A DNA stretch of 64,000 nt. Source: Clostridium sp. MB40-C1 (GTDB taxonomy: Bacteria > Bacillota > Clostridia > Clostridiales > Clostridiaceae). Position 1 is the stretch's first letter, and every line of letters begins with the position of its first letter. Shown here in pieces: positions 37,201 through 43,953 of the stretch. A program made the position numbers and the translations under genes. The stretch spans positions 124,001 to 188,000 of the forward strand of contig NZ_CP133189.1 of assembly GCF_030913655.1 (NCBI RefSeq), given 5' to 3'. The notes under the pieces are model-generated. The model did not search any database. It worked only from the letters and a program-made list of their open reading frames with translations, and was not told the DNA's origin.

Positions 37201-37449
37201 GTCTAGGTTAAGAGTTAAAGTTGCTTTTCTTGTATCCGCGCTATATACAACTTTTGTTACTTCAACAACAGTTTGTCCTACTTTTACATCGTAGTTACTT
37301 ACTTTTTCAGCTTCAGTAACGTCAGTTCCCGCTTCTAATGTTACTGTAACTGTTGTTGTGTTAATAGCACTTATATTTCCAAATAATATTCCATTAAAAG
37401 GTAACGTGCAAATGGCTATATAGCTTGTCCACTGGAGCGTTACAAAATA
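34285..37449 (-). CDS. 5'-truncated S-layer-type Ig-repeat protein (possible silent cassette)
   Basis: The frame is open from 37449 (just after an in-frame TAA) to 34285, 1055 codons. The first ATG (37197) has no ribosome site, and nothing upstream offers a start with one. No signal peptide is present. The protein-like part starts at FGNISAIN (~37375) and carries about nine Ig-like SbsA/Big units with TFSEA- or TFNEK-type strands (DITFSEAVN, IVTFSEAID, ELTFNEEIV, VLTFSEKVN, AISFNEKIN, TLTFSENVA), ending in MS..ISQ. It aligns with the S-layer protein at 21561-25628 from the end of that protein's N-terminal module onward, but is Ala/Thr-rich rather than Lys/Asp-rich. The frame is intact over 3 kb, which argues for selection through occasional expression rather than decay. 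It could also be a recently beheaded pseudogene. Confidence 0.75.
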   Translation of the reverse strand, partial: YFVTLQWTSYIAICTLPFNGILFGNISAINTTTVTVTLEAGTDVTEAEKVSNYDVKVGQTVVEVTKVVYSADTRKATLTLNLDKMEGILSVNGTEKDFDFKAPAIASITPVSSSVFDITFSEAVNAGLAQMKSNYSMVETGTATSLTGNILKVEATAKDKVRVTMSAPLTKDKSYTATVLGLQDVSVNKNTMTVSSSMAFNAIKDETKPTLVSATAVDANKVELKMSEELKPTGTAAVTGTLKKVNADGTLGAAIVNSVSSDAKDPSKLILTITNAPDYLVNGENYQVEVTGGADIEGNSISENQKMNFVGKADNEAPTVSAYTFVDGKLIVTFSEAIDATELVEVDNYAVFETATGVHKVVSGVVENEAADHKQAILSFTGLEAGKEYSVRMTGGLADGLKDASITPNALVNNTIVKFTVPTVNTEIKLTGVAQPGTPDGKSVELTFNAALVKAEAENIANYKIVDATDATKTLAVTKAVYDANTNKVTLTTASQVDGTNNYKVTVSNLTNLSTKENEVSNTFNGVDKTKAVMTGIESLGLNTLDLVFNEKMAADQSATRVTVVEKGTANTIAVQNLEATAGHDNKARVTFTPGTLTEGKTYTLTVTDAKDASIAANLSDANTLDFTATKDATAPSIANAVSTNAATIELTFNEEIVANGTLSAANFELKKGTTAVNFGAGTTFTVSSDKKKLTIVNGGLTPAALLENGTDYTITAIKDNANFISDVAGNAVTNASYSFKGVKDTTKPTLVSAAMKSDSDTQVVLTFSEKVNAAVNPADFTITEASTGVPVVVNAAAVGADDKANEVTLTLAASTKVGTEYRVYVNNANGTVKDLAVSPNLVDTAHAVALFQGTDKTAPTVTATVLKDAKTVAISFNEKINAASIAKTDFAVTGNTVTAAELSDDRQTITLTLGTAVATDTTSMTIGYAQDQYVTDDAGNKPVINITTVTDAAAPTLVSVVKTNATTLTLTFSENVAAINMTANTQEERNAVATVNGYTVTDIQAAGGTKTVVLTVAEDMGANLPTVTLVKGQTAIKDATNNVYAGGDIVISQ
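37360..37374 (-). repeat. 15-nt junction sequence shared in inverted orientation with 22026-22040
   Basis: ATAAGTGCTATTAAC (read on the - strand) is identical to 22026-22040. In both genes it encodes ISAIN at the point where the variable Ig region begins. Confidence 0.7.
37398..37444. repeat. Imperfect inverted repeat at the 5' edge of the cassette
   Basis: GTAACG at 37401-37406 and CGTTAC at 37438-37443 face each other; over 15-nt arms 11 positions are complementary. It lies exactly where protein-like coding stops, so it may be a recombination site or the scar of one. Confidence 0.45.
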
Positions 37450-37572
37450 TTACAAGTGTAAAACAAACATTATTAAATTAGTGTAATTTATAATGTTTTA
37501 CAGAAATATATTAAATATTTAATATTATAAAAATATTGTTTACAAGAAAAAATATTTTTATAATAAAGTAAA

Positions 37573-37594
37573 CCCAAAATATTTTATTTTTGGG
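37573..37594. terminator. Short hairpin
   Basis: CCCAAAA and TTTTGGG pair around an AT loop in the AT-rich gap between the cassette and the toxin-antitoxin genes. Confidence 0.4.
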
Positions 37595-37716
37595 AATATA
37601 TATTTATATTATTGACTTGTAAATAAAAATTAAACACTTATAGCAAATCCATTATATTTTTAATTTATTAGTGTTAGTGGTAAAATAAAAGTATATAGAA
37701 AAAGCGAGGGATATGA

Positions 37717-38142
37717 ATGATAGATAAAAAATTTGAAAAAATGCTTTTAAGGTTTATTAATAAAATAAATATTGAATATAAAATTAAATTTGCATATTTA
37801 TTTGGTTCAAGAGCTCGAGGAGAAGAAAAGAATACAAGTGATATAGATTTAGGGATATGTTTTAACGAAAATTATTCGGAAATAGAGGAAACTTTTATAA
37901 GAGGTAATATTATTGAAGAAGGAAGGGCTTTCTTTGGTATACCAGTAGATATAGTATTTTTAAATAAAGCTTCTTTATCACTAAAATATGAGATAGTAAA
38001 AGATGGGGTTGTTTTAAAAGATAGTGATGAGAGATCTTTTTTTGAATCTATTGTTTTAAGAGAATATTTTGATTTTAAGTACTATGCAGATATATATAAT
38101 CAAGCCATAGTTGATAGTATAAAAAAAGGTACTTATTTTTAG
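37717..38142 (+). CDS. mntA: MntA-type nucleotidyltransferase antitoxin
   Basis: 141 residues, ATG after a GCGAGGG site. The minimal nucleotidyltransferase motif is complete: FGSRARGEEKNTSDIDLGI, that is GS(30-31)-x10-D42-x-D44. MntA proteins add AMP groups to the partner HepT toxin and so neutralise it. The C-terminal ~45 residues are an extra helical tail. The gene stops 11 bp before the HepT gene, the standard antitoxin-first order of this pair. It sits between the S-layer cassette and the recombinase genes, as such pairs often do in variable regions. Confidence 0.9.
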   Translation: MIDKKFEKMLLRFINKINIEYKIKFAYLFGSRARGEEKNTSDIDLGICFNENYSEIEETFIRGNIIEEGRAFFGIPVDIVFLNKASLSLKYEIVKDGVVLKDSDERSFFESIVLREYFDFKYYADIYNQAIVDSIKKGTYF

Positions 38143-38153
38143 GAGGTATTAGT

Positions 38154-38567
38154 TTGGTAAAAAGAGAAATAGTTATATCTAGAATCGATAAATTAAAAGA
38201 GTACATGAAGTATTTAAGTTCTGTAAAGAATTATACAAAAGAGGAATATATAAGTAACCCCTTAATATATGGATCTAGTGAGAGATTTTTGCATCTATCC
38301 ATAGAATGTGTTATAGATATAGGAAATCATATAATTTCGGATATGAGATATAGGAAGCCAGAAAGTAACAAAGATGTATTTGAGGTTTTGTATGAGAATA
38401 ATCTAATAAATGAAAAGCTAAAAGGCGATTTGTGTAATATGGCTGGATTTAGAAATATATTAGTTCATGATTATTTAAAGCTTAATAGGGGAATGGTATA
38501 TAACATTATTATGAATAATTTAAGTGATATTAAAAAATTCGTTTCAATAATAAGTGATTATATTTAA
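38154..38567 (+). CDS. hepT: HepT-type HEPN ribonuclease toxin (DUF86)
   Basis: 137 residues, TTG start with AGGAGG 7 nt upstream. It is an all-helical HEPN protein with the RX4HXY active site intact (Arg100, His105, Tyr107 in FRNILVHDY). HepT proteins cleave RNA (tRNA in known cases) unless AMPylated by MntA. It is probably co-transcribed with the upstream antitoxin and ends at the hairpin that follows. Confidence 0.9.
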   Translation: MVKREIVISRIDKLKEYMKYLSSVKNYTKEEYISNPLIYGSSERFLHLSIECVIDIGNHIISDMRYRKPESNKDVFEVLYENNLINEKLKGDLCNMAGFRNILVHDYLKLNRGMVYNIIMNNLSDIKKFVSIISDYI

Positions 38568-38573
38568 AAATAA

Positions 38574-38607
38574 AAATGCCTTGTTTTATGATGAAAACAA
38601 GGCATTT
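38574..38607. terminator. Strong hairpin at the 3' ends of convergent genes
   Basis: AAATGCCTTGTTTT and AAAACAAGGCATTT pair perfectly around ATGATG. It follows hepT and overlaps the last codons of the - strand gene. Confidence 0.75.
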
Positions 38608-39407
38608 ACTTCATTTTCATAACCATATTTTTTAAGAAACTCTATTATGGCTACTTCAAATATTTCTCTTTGACTTATATTTTTTTCATTACTAAATTCT
38701 TTTATAAGTTCGGCTAAATTATGAGACATGCATAGTGATTTAGTAATAGTTATTCCACCAACTACATAACGAGGAATGGTTCCACCATTATTAATAGAGA
38801 GAATTTCTACTATTTTATCCTTGTTTCTCTCAATCATTTCAAGCATAGGAGTAAGTCTTTCAAGCTTTTCCGCAGTAGAAAGGGTATCTAGTTTAGCATT
38901 TTGTGATGGCACGTATGAATTAAGGGTTTCAGGTTCAAGATTTTCTTCAAATGCTAATTCATTATCTACAGATACTGGCTCCGAACATTCTCCTTTTAGT
39001 AAAGAATAATTTTGTTTTTCACTAGACCATACATAACCTTTATTTTTCATGTAAAGAGCCATAGCTCTATGGTCTTTCATACCTACTTTTTTAGCAACTT
39101 CCATAGGTTCATATCCAGCTTCAAATAAGGAAATTATTTTCTCTACTTTAAAGGGAGAAGAAGAGATATCCTCTTTAAAATCATTTTCTGGTTTAGAAAC
39201 ATAATTTTGTTTATAAACATCCCATATGTATCCACGTCTTCTCATAAACATATCTAATGTTCTATAATTTTTATGATTGAATTCTTTTGCTAAATCATCT
39301 CTAGTTTTACCACAAAATAAACTTTTTATTATATATTTATCATCGTATACAGCTTTGACGTTTGCGGCTATTTCGTCTCTTGAAGTATCTTCTATATAAT
39401 GAGACAC
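38586..39407 (-). CDS. Putative DNA-binding protein with two repeated helical motifs
   Basis: About 273 residues. I chose GTG 39407, which lies 8 nt after AAGGAG; the GTG at 39416 overlaps that site. I do not recognise a named family. Two repeats are visible: HKNYRTLDMFMRRRGYIWD..KQNYV (~45-70) and MKDHRAMALYMKNKGYVWS..KQNYS (~110-137). Each follows a segment that looks like a helix-turn-helix (DDLAKEFN; EPMEVAKKVG). The C-terminal ~55 residues (SHNLAELIKEFSNEKNISQREIFEVAIIEFLKKYG) resemble a ribbon-helix-helix-type dimer unit. It lies directly downstream of the tyrosine recombinase gene on the same strand (69 bp apart), so it may be its accessory or regulator. Confidence 0.6.
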   Translation of the reverse strand: MSHYIEDTSRDEIAANVKAVYDDKYIIKSLFCGKTRDDLAKEFNHKNYRTLDMFMRRRGYIWDVYKQNYVSKPENDFKEDISSSPFKVEKIISLFEAGYEPMEVAKKVGMKDHRAMALYMKNKGYVWSSEKQNYSLLKGECSEPVSVDNELAFEENLEPETLNSYVPSQNAKLDTLSTAEKLERLTPMLEMIERNKDKIVEILSINNGGTIPRYVVGGITITKSLCMSHNLAELIKEFSNEKNISQREIFEVAIIEFLKKYGYENEVNALFSS

Positions 39408-39476
39408 AAATCTCACTCCTTTTTATTGTTATTTAAAAATCTACTTTAATAAATATGAATTTTCCCATACAGTTAA

Positions 39477-40337
39477 TCATAAAAGATTTATCGATCTATC
39501 AAGGTCTTCCATATTGGCATGAGTATATATGGAAGTTACTTTTAAGTTAGAGTGACCCAATAGTTTTTGAACATAAACTAAATTAACTCCATTTTTTATC
39601 AGATTAGATGCAAAACTATGACGAAGTATATGAGCTGTAACATGTTTTTTCCATCCTAAATTTTTTACTGTATCTCTCAAAACGGAATTTACATAAGCTG
39701 AACTTAGGTGTCCGGTTTTTTTAGTTGCAAATAAATAATCGCTGTCTATATCTTCTCTTTCATAATTTAGGTAGTTTTCAAGTAGTGGAAGAAGATTTTG
39801 ATTTATAGGTATGTCTCTATTTTTATTACCTTTTCCTCCTATAACGTGTATAACTTTGTTTTTTATGTCTAAATCATCTAATTTTAAATTTAAACATTCA
39901 CTTATTCTAAGGCCTGTATAGTAAAGGGTTTTGATAACCAATTGTATTAAAGGATGTTCTACTGCATCCATTAATTGAAAAGCCTCTTCTGTGGATAGGT
40001 AGGTACGTTCTTTTTTTTGAATTTTAATAGGCTCTACTGCTAGAGCCAAGTTGAAATTACACATTTTATTTTTATATGTATAGTTCCAAAAAGAACGGAG
40101 AGTATAGAGATTTCTACTTCTTGTAGAAGTTTGGAGATTTCTCTTTTTTAAATGATAAAGATAATCTTCTATATCTGTTACTTGTACCTCATTTAAATAT
40201 AAGGGACAATTGTATTTTTTTTCAAGAAACTCATCAAAATTAGTAAGATCTATAGAATAAGATCGTATTGTTTCTTTACTTTTATCTGTCATTACAAGGT
40301 AATGTATGAATTTTTCCATAGCTTCTTTAAGCAGCAA
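39477..40337 (-). CDS. Tyrosine recombinase (XerC/D-like phage integrase family)
   Basis: 286 residues, TTG start 8 nt after AAAGGAG. An N-terminal SAM-like DNA-binding domain (~1-85, SKETIRSYSIDLTNFDEFLE) precedes the catalytic domain with the full set of residues: Arg in YYTGLRISECLNLKLDD, Lys in GGKGNKNRDIPI, His-x-x-Arg in HILRHSFASNL, His in LLGHSNLKVTS and Tyr in IYTH. The size is that of XerC/D and small site-specific invertases. It is not next to a phage. Possible jobs are chromosome dimer resolution or site-specific inversion; its position 2 kb from the headless S-layer cassette makes the second idea worth testing. A consensus promoter lies upstream. Confidence 0.9.
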   Translation of the reverse strand: MLLKEAMEKFIHYLVMTDKSKETIRSYSIDLTNFDEFLEKKYNCPLYLNEVQVTDIEDYLYHLKKRNLQTSTRSRNLYTLRSFWNYTYKNKMCNFNLALAVEPIKIQKKERTYLSTEEAFQLMDAVEHPLIQLVIKTLYYTGLRISECLNLKLDDLDIKNKVIHVIGGKGNKNRDIPINQNLLPLLENYLNYEREDIDSDYLFATKKTGHLSSAYVNSVLRDTVKNLGWKKHVTAHILRHSFASNLIKNGVNLVYVQKLLGHSNLKVTSIYTHANMEDLDRSINLL

Positions 40338-40980
40338 TTTTATTGCTCCTTTCTTTAAACGATTATAAAATAGGTTTATTTCTTTATTATGTAAAGTTAT
40401 GGTTTTGTGCCATTATGATATCAATATTTTTTTAAAATGTCAAAACATAACATACCTATTTTTTCTGCATTAACTATATTTTTTCACAAATAATGCTCAC
40501 TTATTCACTAATTTTTAAATTTAGGTAAAAAATAAATAAATCGACAAAGAATAACAGTGCATTGTATTAAATGGAAATAATAATTTTGAAAATTTGAATT
40601 ATAATAAAATACACATAAACTATGTGGAGATATAATTGCATCAATAAAGGTGAATTTTGTAAATTTAAGAATGTACTGGTGTACGAAATTAAAACAATAT
40701 ACTTATGAATATTTATAAAATTTTGCAAATAATTTCTTCATTTAAGCAAAAATATGAATCTGACTATATTGTAAATATATTGTTTTACTTGTAATTTATA
40801 TTAGTAAAAAGTAAAATAAATGTATAAAAGAGAAGAAGGGTAATTTTAGGTAACAAGATTTTAATTAAATACTCGAATATATTTATAAATAAAAATAAGT
40901 TATTTAAAGAGAATGAGTTTTAAAAATTTGAGAATGAAGCTTTAGTAGGAGGCATAAATCACAACTTTTAGGAGGAAGAT
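40338..40980. other. Divergent AT-rich gap
   Basis: Apart from the - strand promoter, nothing firm is seen. Segments such as TTGTAAATATATTG near 40768-40781 could be promoter parts for the protease gene, but no confident -35/-10 pair was found. No coding frame is convincing. Confidence 0.45.
40415..40443 (-). promoter_or_regulatory. Consensus promoter of the tyrosine recombinase gene
   Basis: On the - strand TTGACA (40443-40438), a 17-nt spacer and TATCAT (40420-40415), about 78 nt before the TTG start. Confidence 0.65.
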
Positions 40981-42570
40981 ATGGAACAAGAGAAGAATTT
41001 AATTAAAAAACCTATGAGAAAATGGGGACAGGTAACAACTTTTATAACTGCACTTTTACTTATTTTTAATTTTTCATTTATAAGGGTTTCTGCAGAAGAA
41101 TTTAATGATGGAGCTATTATACAGCAGACATATAAACAGGTTCATAAGCTAGAAAGAGTAAAATCACCTAATTCTGTTGATGAAGATAATTCACAGATTA
41201 AGTCAGCAGGGGAGGGGAATAGATCCTTAGATAAGGATAATTATGAATTAGAAGAAGTAAAATACATATTAAGTAATTATTATTTAAATGATGTAGCTGA
41301 CAAAGTTCAAAAAGCAAGTTCTGTAGATGAATTAATAAAATCTTTAGAAGATCCTTATACATCTTATTTTACAAAAGAAGAGTATGATAATTTTATAAAT
41401 GGAATAGAAAAGAAATTCTATGGTATAGGTATATACATGGATATGGTAGAGGAAGGATTAAAAGTTGTATCAACTGTAGAAAATTCACCAGCACAAGAAG
41501 TGGGGCTTAAAGCAGGAGATATAATAGTAAAGATAGGAGATTTAATAGTAAAAGGAAAGACACAAGAAGAAATTGCAAGTTCTTTAAGAGGAGAAGCAGG
41601 TACTACGGTAATATTAGAAGTGAGAAGAGAAAGTCAGATTTTGAACTTAAAAGTGACAAGAAAAGCTATATCAACACCAACTGTTTTAGGCAATGTTCTA
41701 AAGGGAAACATAGGCTATGTAAGAATTGCTTCTTTTGGGGAAAATACAGGAAAAGAATTTAAAAATGTTTTCGATGATTTAGAAAGTAAGAATATAAAAA
41801 GTTATATTGTAGATTTAAGGTTTAATGGAGGAGGATATATAACATCTGCTCTTGATATAGGAGGATGTTTTGTAGGAGAAAATCCTGTAGTATTAATGAA
41901 AAATAAACAAGGAGTTGTAGATTCTCATAATGGATATAAACAGGATAAAATTATACAAAGACCTGTAATATTCCTTGTTAATGAATACAGTGCTAGTGCT
42001 TCAGAAATATTATCTGCAGCAGTAAAAGACTATGGAAAAGCATTTTTTATGGGGAAAACTACTTTTGGAAAAGGTGTGGCTCAAAGTATGATTCCTTTAA
42101 GTAGTGGGGGAGTTTTGAAATTTACAACGCATGAATTTTTCTCACCAAAGGGAAATAAAATTCACCATAAAGGGATTACTCCAGACTTTGAAGTCGATAA
42201 TGAAGAAGATGTGTTGGACACAGCAAGACTTCTTTTAGCTGATAGTAATGGAGAAAAAATATCAAAGATTAAGAGTAAAAAACTTAATGAAATAATTAAG
42301 AAAACAGGAGACAAAGTGATAAAGGTAAAATTCAATAAAGAGTTGGATGTAAATACTGTTAAGGAGCAAAATATAGAATTGGTTGCACAGGGATCAGCAG
42401 AAAATATTCCAATGAGTTTTGAAGTAGATAAATCTGATATAGTTGTTACATCAAGTAAAGTTTTTGAAAAGGGGAAAAACTATTATCTTCTTGTCAATGA
42501 TAAAATAAAAAGTAAAGATGGAAAAAGTTTAATTGCAGGAGAGGTAGTTAAAATAGTAGTTAATCAATAA
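40981..42570 (+). CDS. C-terminal processing peptidase (S41, CtpA-like) with C-terminal Ig domain
   Basis: 529 residues, ATG after TAGGAGGAAG. A signal anchor (~18-36) leads to the extracytoplasmic part. The S41 N-terminal cap (~85-140, SLEDPYTSYFTKEEYDNF) is followed by a PDZ domain (~140-220, GLKVVSTVENSPAQEVGLKA) and the peptidase core (~230-415), with the Ser region NEYSASASEILSAAV (~334-348) and the Lys in KTTFGKGVAQS (~365). The last ~95 residues (~435-529, KVIKVKFNKELDVNTVKEQN) are an SbsA-type Ig domain like those in the surface proteins at 10336 and 17537, an unusual addition for this family. It probably trims exported proteins at the membrane-wall interface. Confidence 0.92.
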   Translation: MEQEKNLIKKPMRKWGQVTTFITALLLIFNFSFIRVSAEEFNDGAIIQQTYKQVHKLERVKSPNSVDEDNSQIKSAGEGNRSLDKDNYELEEVKYILSNYYLNDVADKVQKASSVDELIKSLEDPYTSYFTKEEYDNFINGIEKKFYGIGIYMDMVEEGLKVVSTVENSPAQEVGLKAGDIIVKIGDLIVKGKTQEEIASSLRGEAGTTVILEVRRESQILNLKVTRKAISTPTVLGNVLKGNIGYVRIASFGENTGKEFKNVFDDLESKNIKSYIVDLRFNGGGYITSALDIGGCFVGENPVVLMKNKQGVVDSHNGYKQDKIIQRPVIFLVNEYSASASEILSAAVKDYGKAFFMGKTTFGKGVAQSMIPLSSGGVLKFTTHEFFSPKGNKIHHKGITPDFEVDNEEDVLDTARLLLADSNGEKISKIKSKKLNEIIKKTGDKVIKVKFNKELDVNTVKEQNIELVAQGSAENIPMSFEVDKSDIVVTSSKVFEKGKNYYLLVNDKIKSKDGKSLIAGEVVKIVVNQ

Positions 42571-42597
42571 TTAATTAGATTAGGTAATTTCATAATT

Positions 42598-42694
42598 GGA
42601 TGTTGTACTAATAATAAATCTTACAATATGTTGTGTTGGATTTAAACTTTCAAAACAGTATAGTGTATGTAAATTTTTTTTATGAGACAGTCCC
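42598..42694. repeat. 98-bp MITE-like palindromic repeat, copy 2
   Basis: Core matches 33425-33522 at 66 of 70 positions. The left end is decayed (GGATGTTGTAC), while the right end reads GAGACAGTCCC. Confidence 0.8.
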
Positions 42695-42789
42695 TTGAAA
42701 AGTTTAATTATGAAATTTTTTTAATTAATTATTAGCAATTTACTATTGTGATTAAGGTAATTTCAATTATATATAGTAGTTATAGATAA

Positions 42790-42819
42790 GTCAGTAAATT
42801 AATATTACTGGCTTTTTTT
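42790..42819 (+). terminator. Rho-independent terminator
   Basis: GTCAGTAA and TTACTGGC pair (one G-U) around an AT loop, followed by a T-run. Confidence 0.75.
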
Positions 42820-43106
42820 ATGAGAAAACAAGGGACATGGCACGAATTTTAAAGCCGAATATTATAAAGAAAATAAAACTAGTTGATAAAATTTAGGCAT
42901 TAAATAATATAATATTAATGTAAAAATTAATTAAGGGTGATAATTTACATAGATGTTATATATTATAGTAGTAACTAATAAAAGAAACATAGGGTAAGTA
43001 GAAATTAAAATTATAAATATAAGGTGTTATTTTATATTTGCTTTAGACTATTTGTGTTCTGTAAAAGTTCAATGATTAATTTTAAAAGTGAGGAGTATAA
43101 TCATAA

Positions 43107-43271
43107 ATGGATTCATGGAAGAATAAAACCAAGGATTTATTTGAAAAATGGAGTACTTTTATGAAAAGCAATAGGTATTTATGGGGTATATTGATCGCAG
43201 TTTCATTGGGAATTGTTTTCTATTTAAGTTATAGAATTACTTTAAAAAACATATTGTTACTATATGAATAA
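43107..43271 (+). CDS. Small membrane protein, 54 aa
   Basis: An ATG 11 nt after GAGGAG opens a 54-residue frame. The first ~22 residues are polar and charged (MDSWKNKTKDLFEKWSTFMK) and the rest is one membrane helix (YLWGILIAVSLGIVFYLSYR) with a short basic tail. The reading frame, ribosome site and hydrophobic profile look real, though the spacing is long. It lies 60 bp upstream of the mntP-like gene, with an inverted repeat and candidate -10 between them. No function can be assigned. Confidence 0.55.
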   Translation: MDSWKNKTKDLFEKWSTFMKSNRYLWGILIAVSLGIVFYLSYRITLKNILLLYE

Positions 43272-43290
43272 TGTCAGAGAAATTTTCATA

Positions 43291-43319
43291 TTATAATGTA
43301 TATATTTTATACATTATAA
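43291..43319 (+). promoter_or_regulatory. Perfect 12-bp inverted repeat over the mntP promoter region
   Basis: TTATAATGTATA (43291-43302) and TATACATTATAA (43308-43319) are exact inverse complements around TATTT. The left arm contains TATAAT, a possible -10. The TTATAAT...ATTATAA frame is like PerR/Fur-type boxes, and a Fur family gene lies 1.3 kb downstream. It ends 12 nt before the mntP ATG. Confidence 0.5.
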
Positions 43320-43331
43320 GGGGAAGGTTAT

Positions 43332-43883
43332 ATGCCTATATATTCACTTTTTTTGATAGCTTTAGCCCTTGCATTAGACGCATTTGGAGTGGCTTTGAGT
43401 ATAGGAATAAATAAAGGGATAAAATTTAAAAATAAGTTATATTTTTCTATGTCATTTGGATTCTTTCAGTTTTTGTTTTCATTTATAGGAGCTTATGCAG
43501 GAGTTTTGTTTAATAGATATATATTTACTCTTCCTAATATAATAGGAGGAAGTATAATGACTCTTGTGGGAGTATTTATGCTTAAAGAAGGCATGGATGA
43601 GAAAGAGGAAAATATTCTTTTAGAAAGAAAAATGTATTTTATACTAGGAATGTCTGTAAGTGTAGATGCAGCTGTTGTAGGATTTACTACTTTCAACACT
43701 ATAATTAATAATTTAACATTAACGTTAAATACTATTTTCATAGGAATTGTGTCATTTATTATGTCAGGGGTGGCTTTTTTGATTTCTAGGTATCTTAGAA
43801 AAATCAAAATTGTAGCAAAGTATGCTGATTATGTTGGGGGAATAATTTTAATGTTATTTGGATTAAAAATAATATTTCTTTAA
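43332..43883 (+). CDS. mntP: Manganese efflux pump MntP family protein
   Basis: 183 residues with six predicted membrane helices and almost no loops. The family's two inverted-repeat motifs are present: [16 protein letters not shown] (~10-25) and [14 protein letters not shown] (~110-123), each with the conserved Asp used for ion passage. MntP exports Mn2+; the sporulation protein YtaF is a relative and cannot be fully excluded, but length and motif spacing fit MntP. The start follows GGGGAAGG. An inverted repeat over its likely promoter suggests metal- or peroxide-type repression. Confidence 0.8.
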   Translation: MPIYSLFLIALALALDAFGVALSIGINKGIKFKNKLYFSMSFGFFQFLFSFIGAYAGVLFNRYIFTLPNIIGGSIMTLVGVFMLKEGMDEKEENILLERKMYFILGMSVSVDAAVVGFTTFNTIINNLTLTLNTIFIGIVSFIMSGVAFLISRYLRKIKIVAKYADYVGGIILMLFGLKIIFL

Positions 43884-43953
43884 TTGCTGTGATTAAGAAA
43901 ATTCAATGTGGATATAATCCTAAATAAACATATAGTTTATTGGAGGAGTATAT

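Larger units (their letters stand above)
42571..43106. other. Non-coding gap with MITE-like repeat and terminator
   Basis: The repeat at 42598-42694 directly follows the protease gene, then the terminator at 42790-42819. From 42820 to 43090 the DNA is AT-rich with no clear element; I looked for a manganese (yybP-ykoY) riboswitch and did not recognise one. Confidence 0.5.

Noticed and set aside
34676-37294. Several + strand frames of 66-88 codons opposite the S-layer-type cassette
   Set aside because: They are antisense shadows of a strongly biased coding sequence and lack ribosome sites.
42820-43330. Manganese (yybP-ykoY) riboswitch upstream of mntP
   Set aside because: I looked for the conserved loops and saw none; a palindrome over the promoter explains control better.
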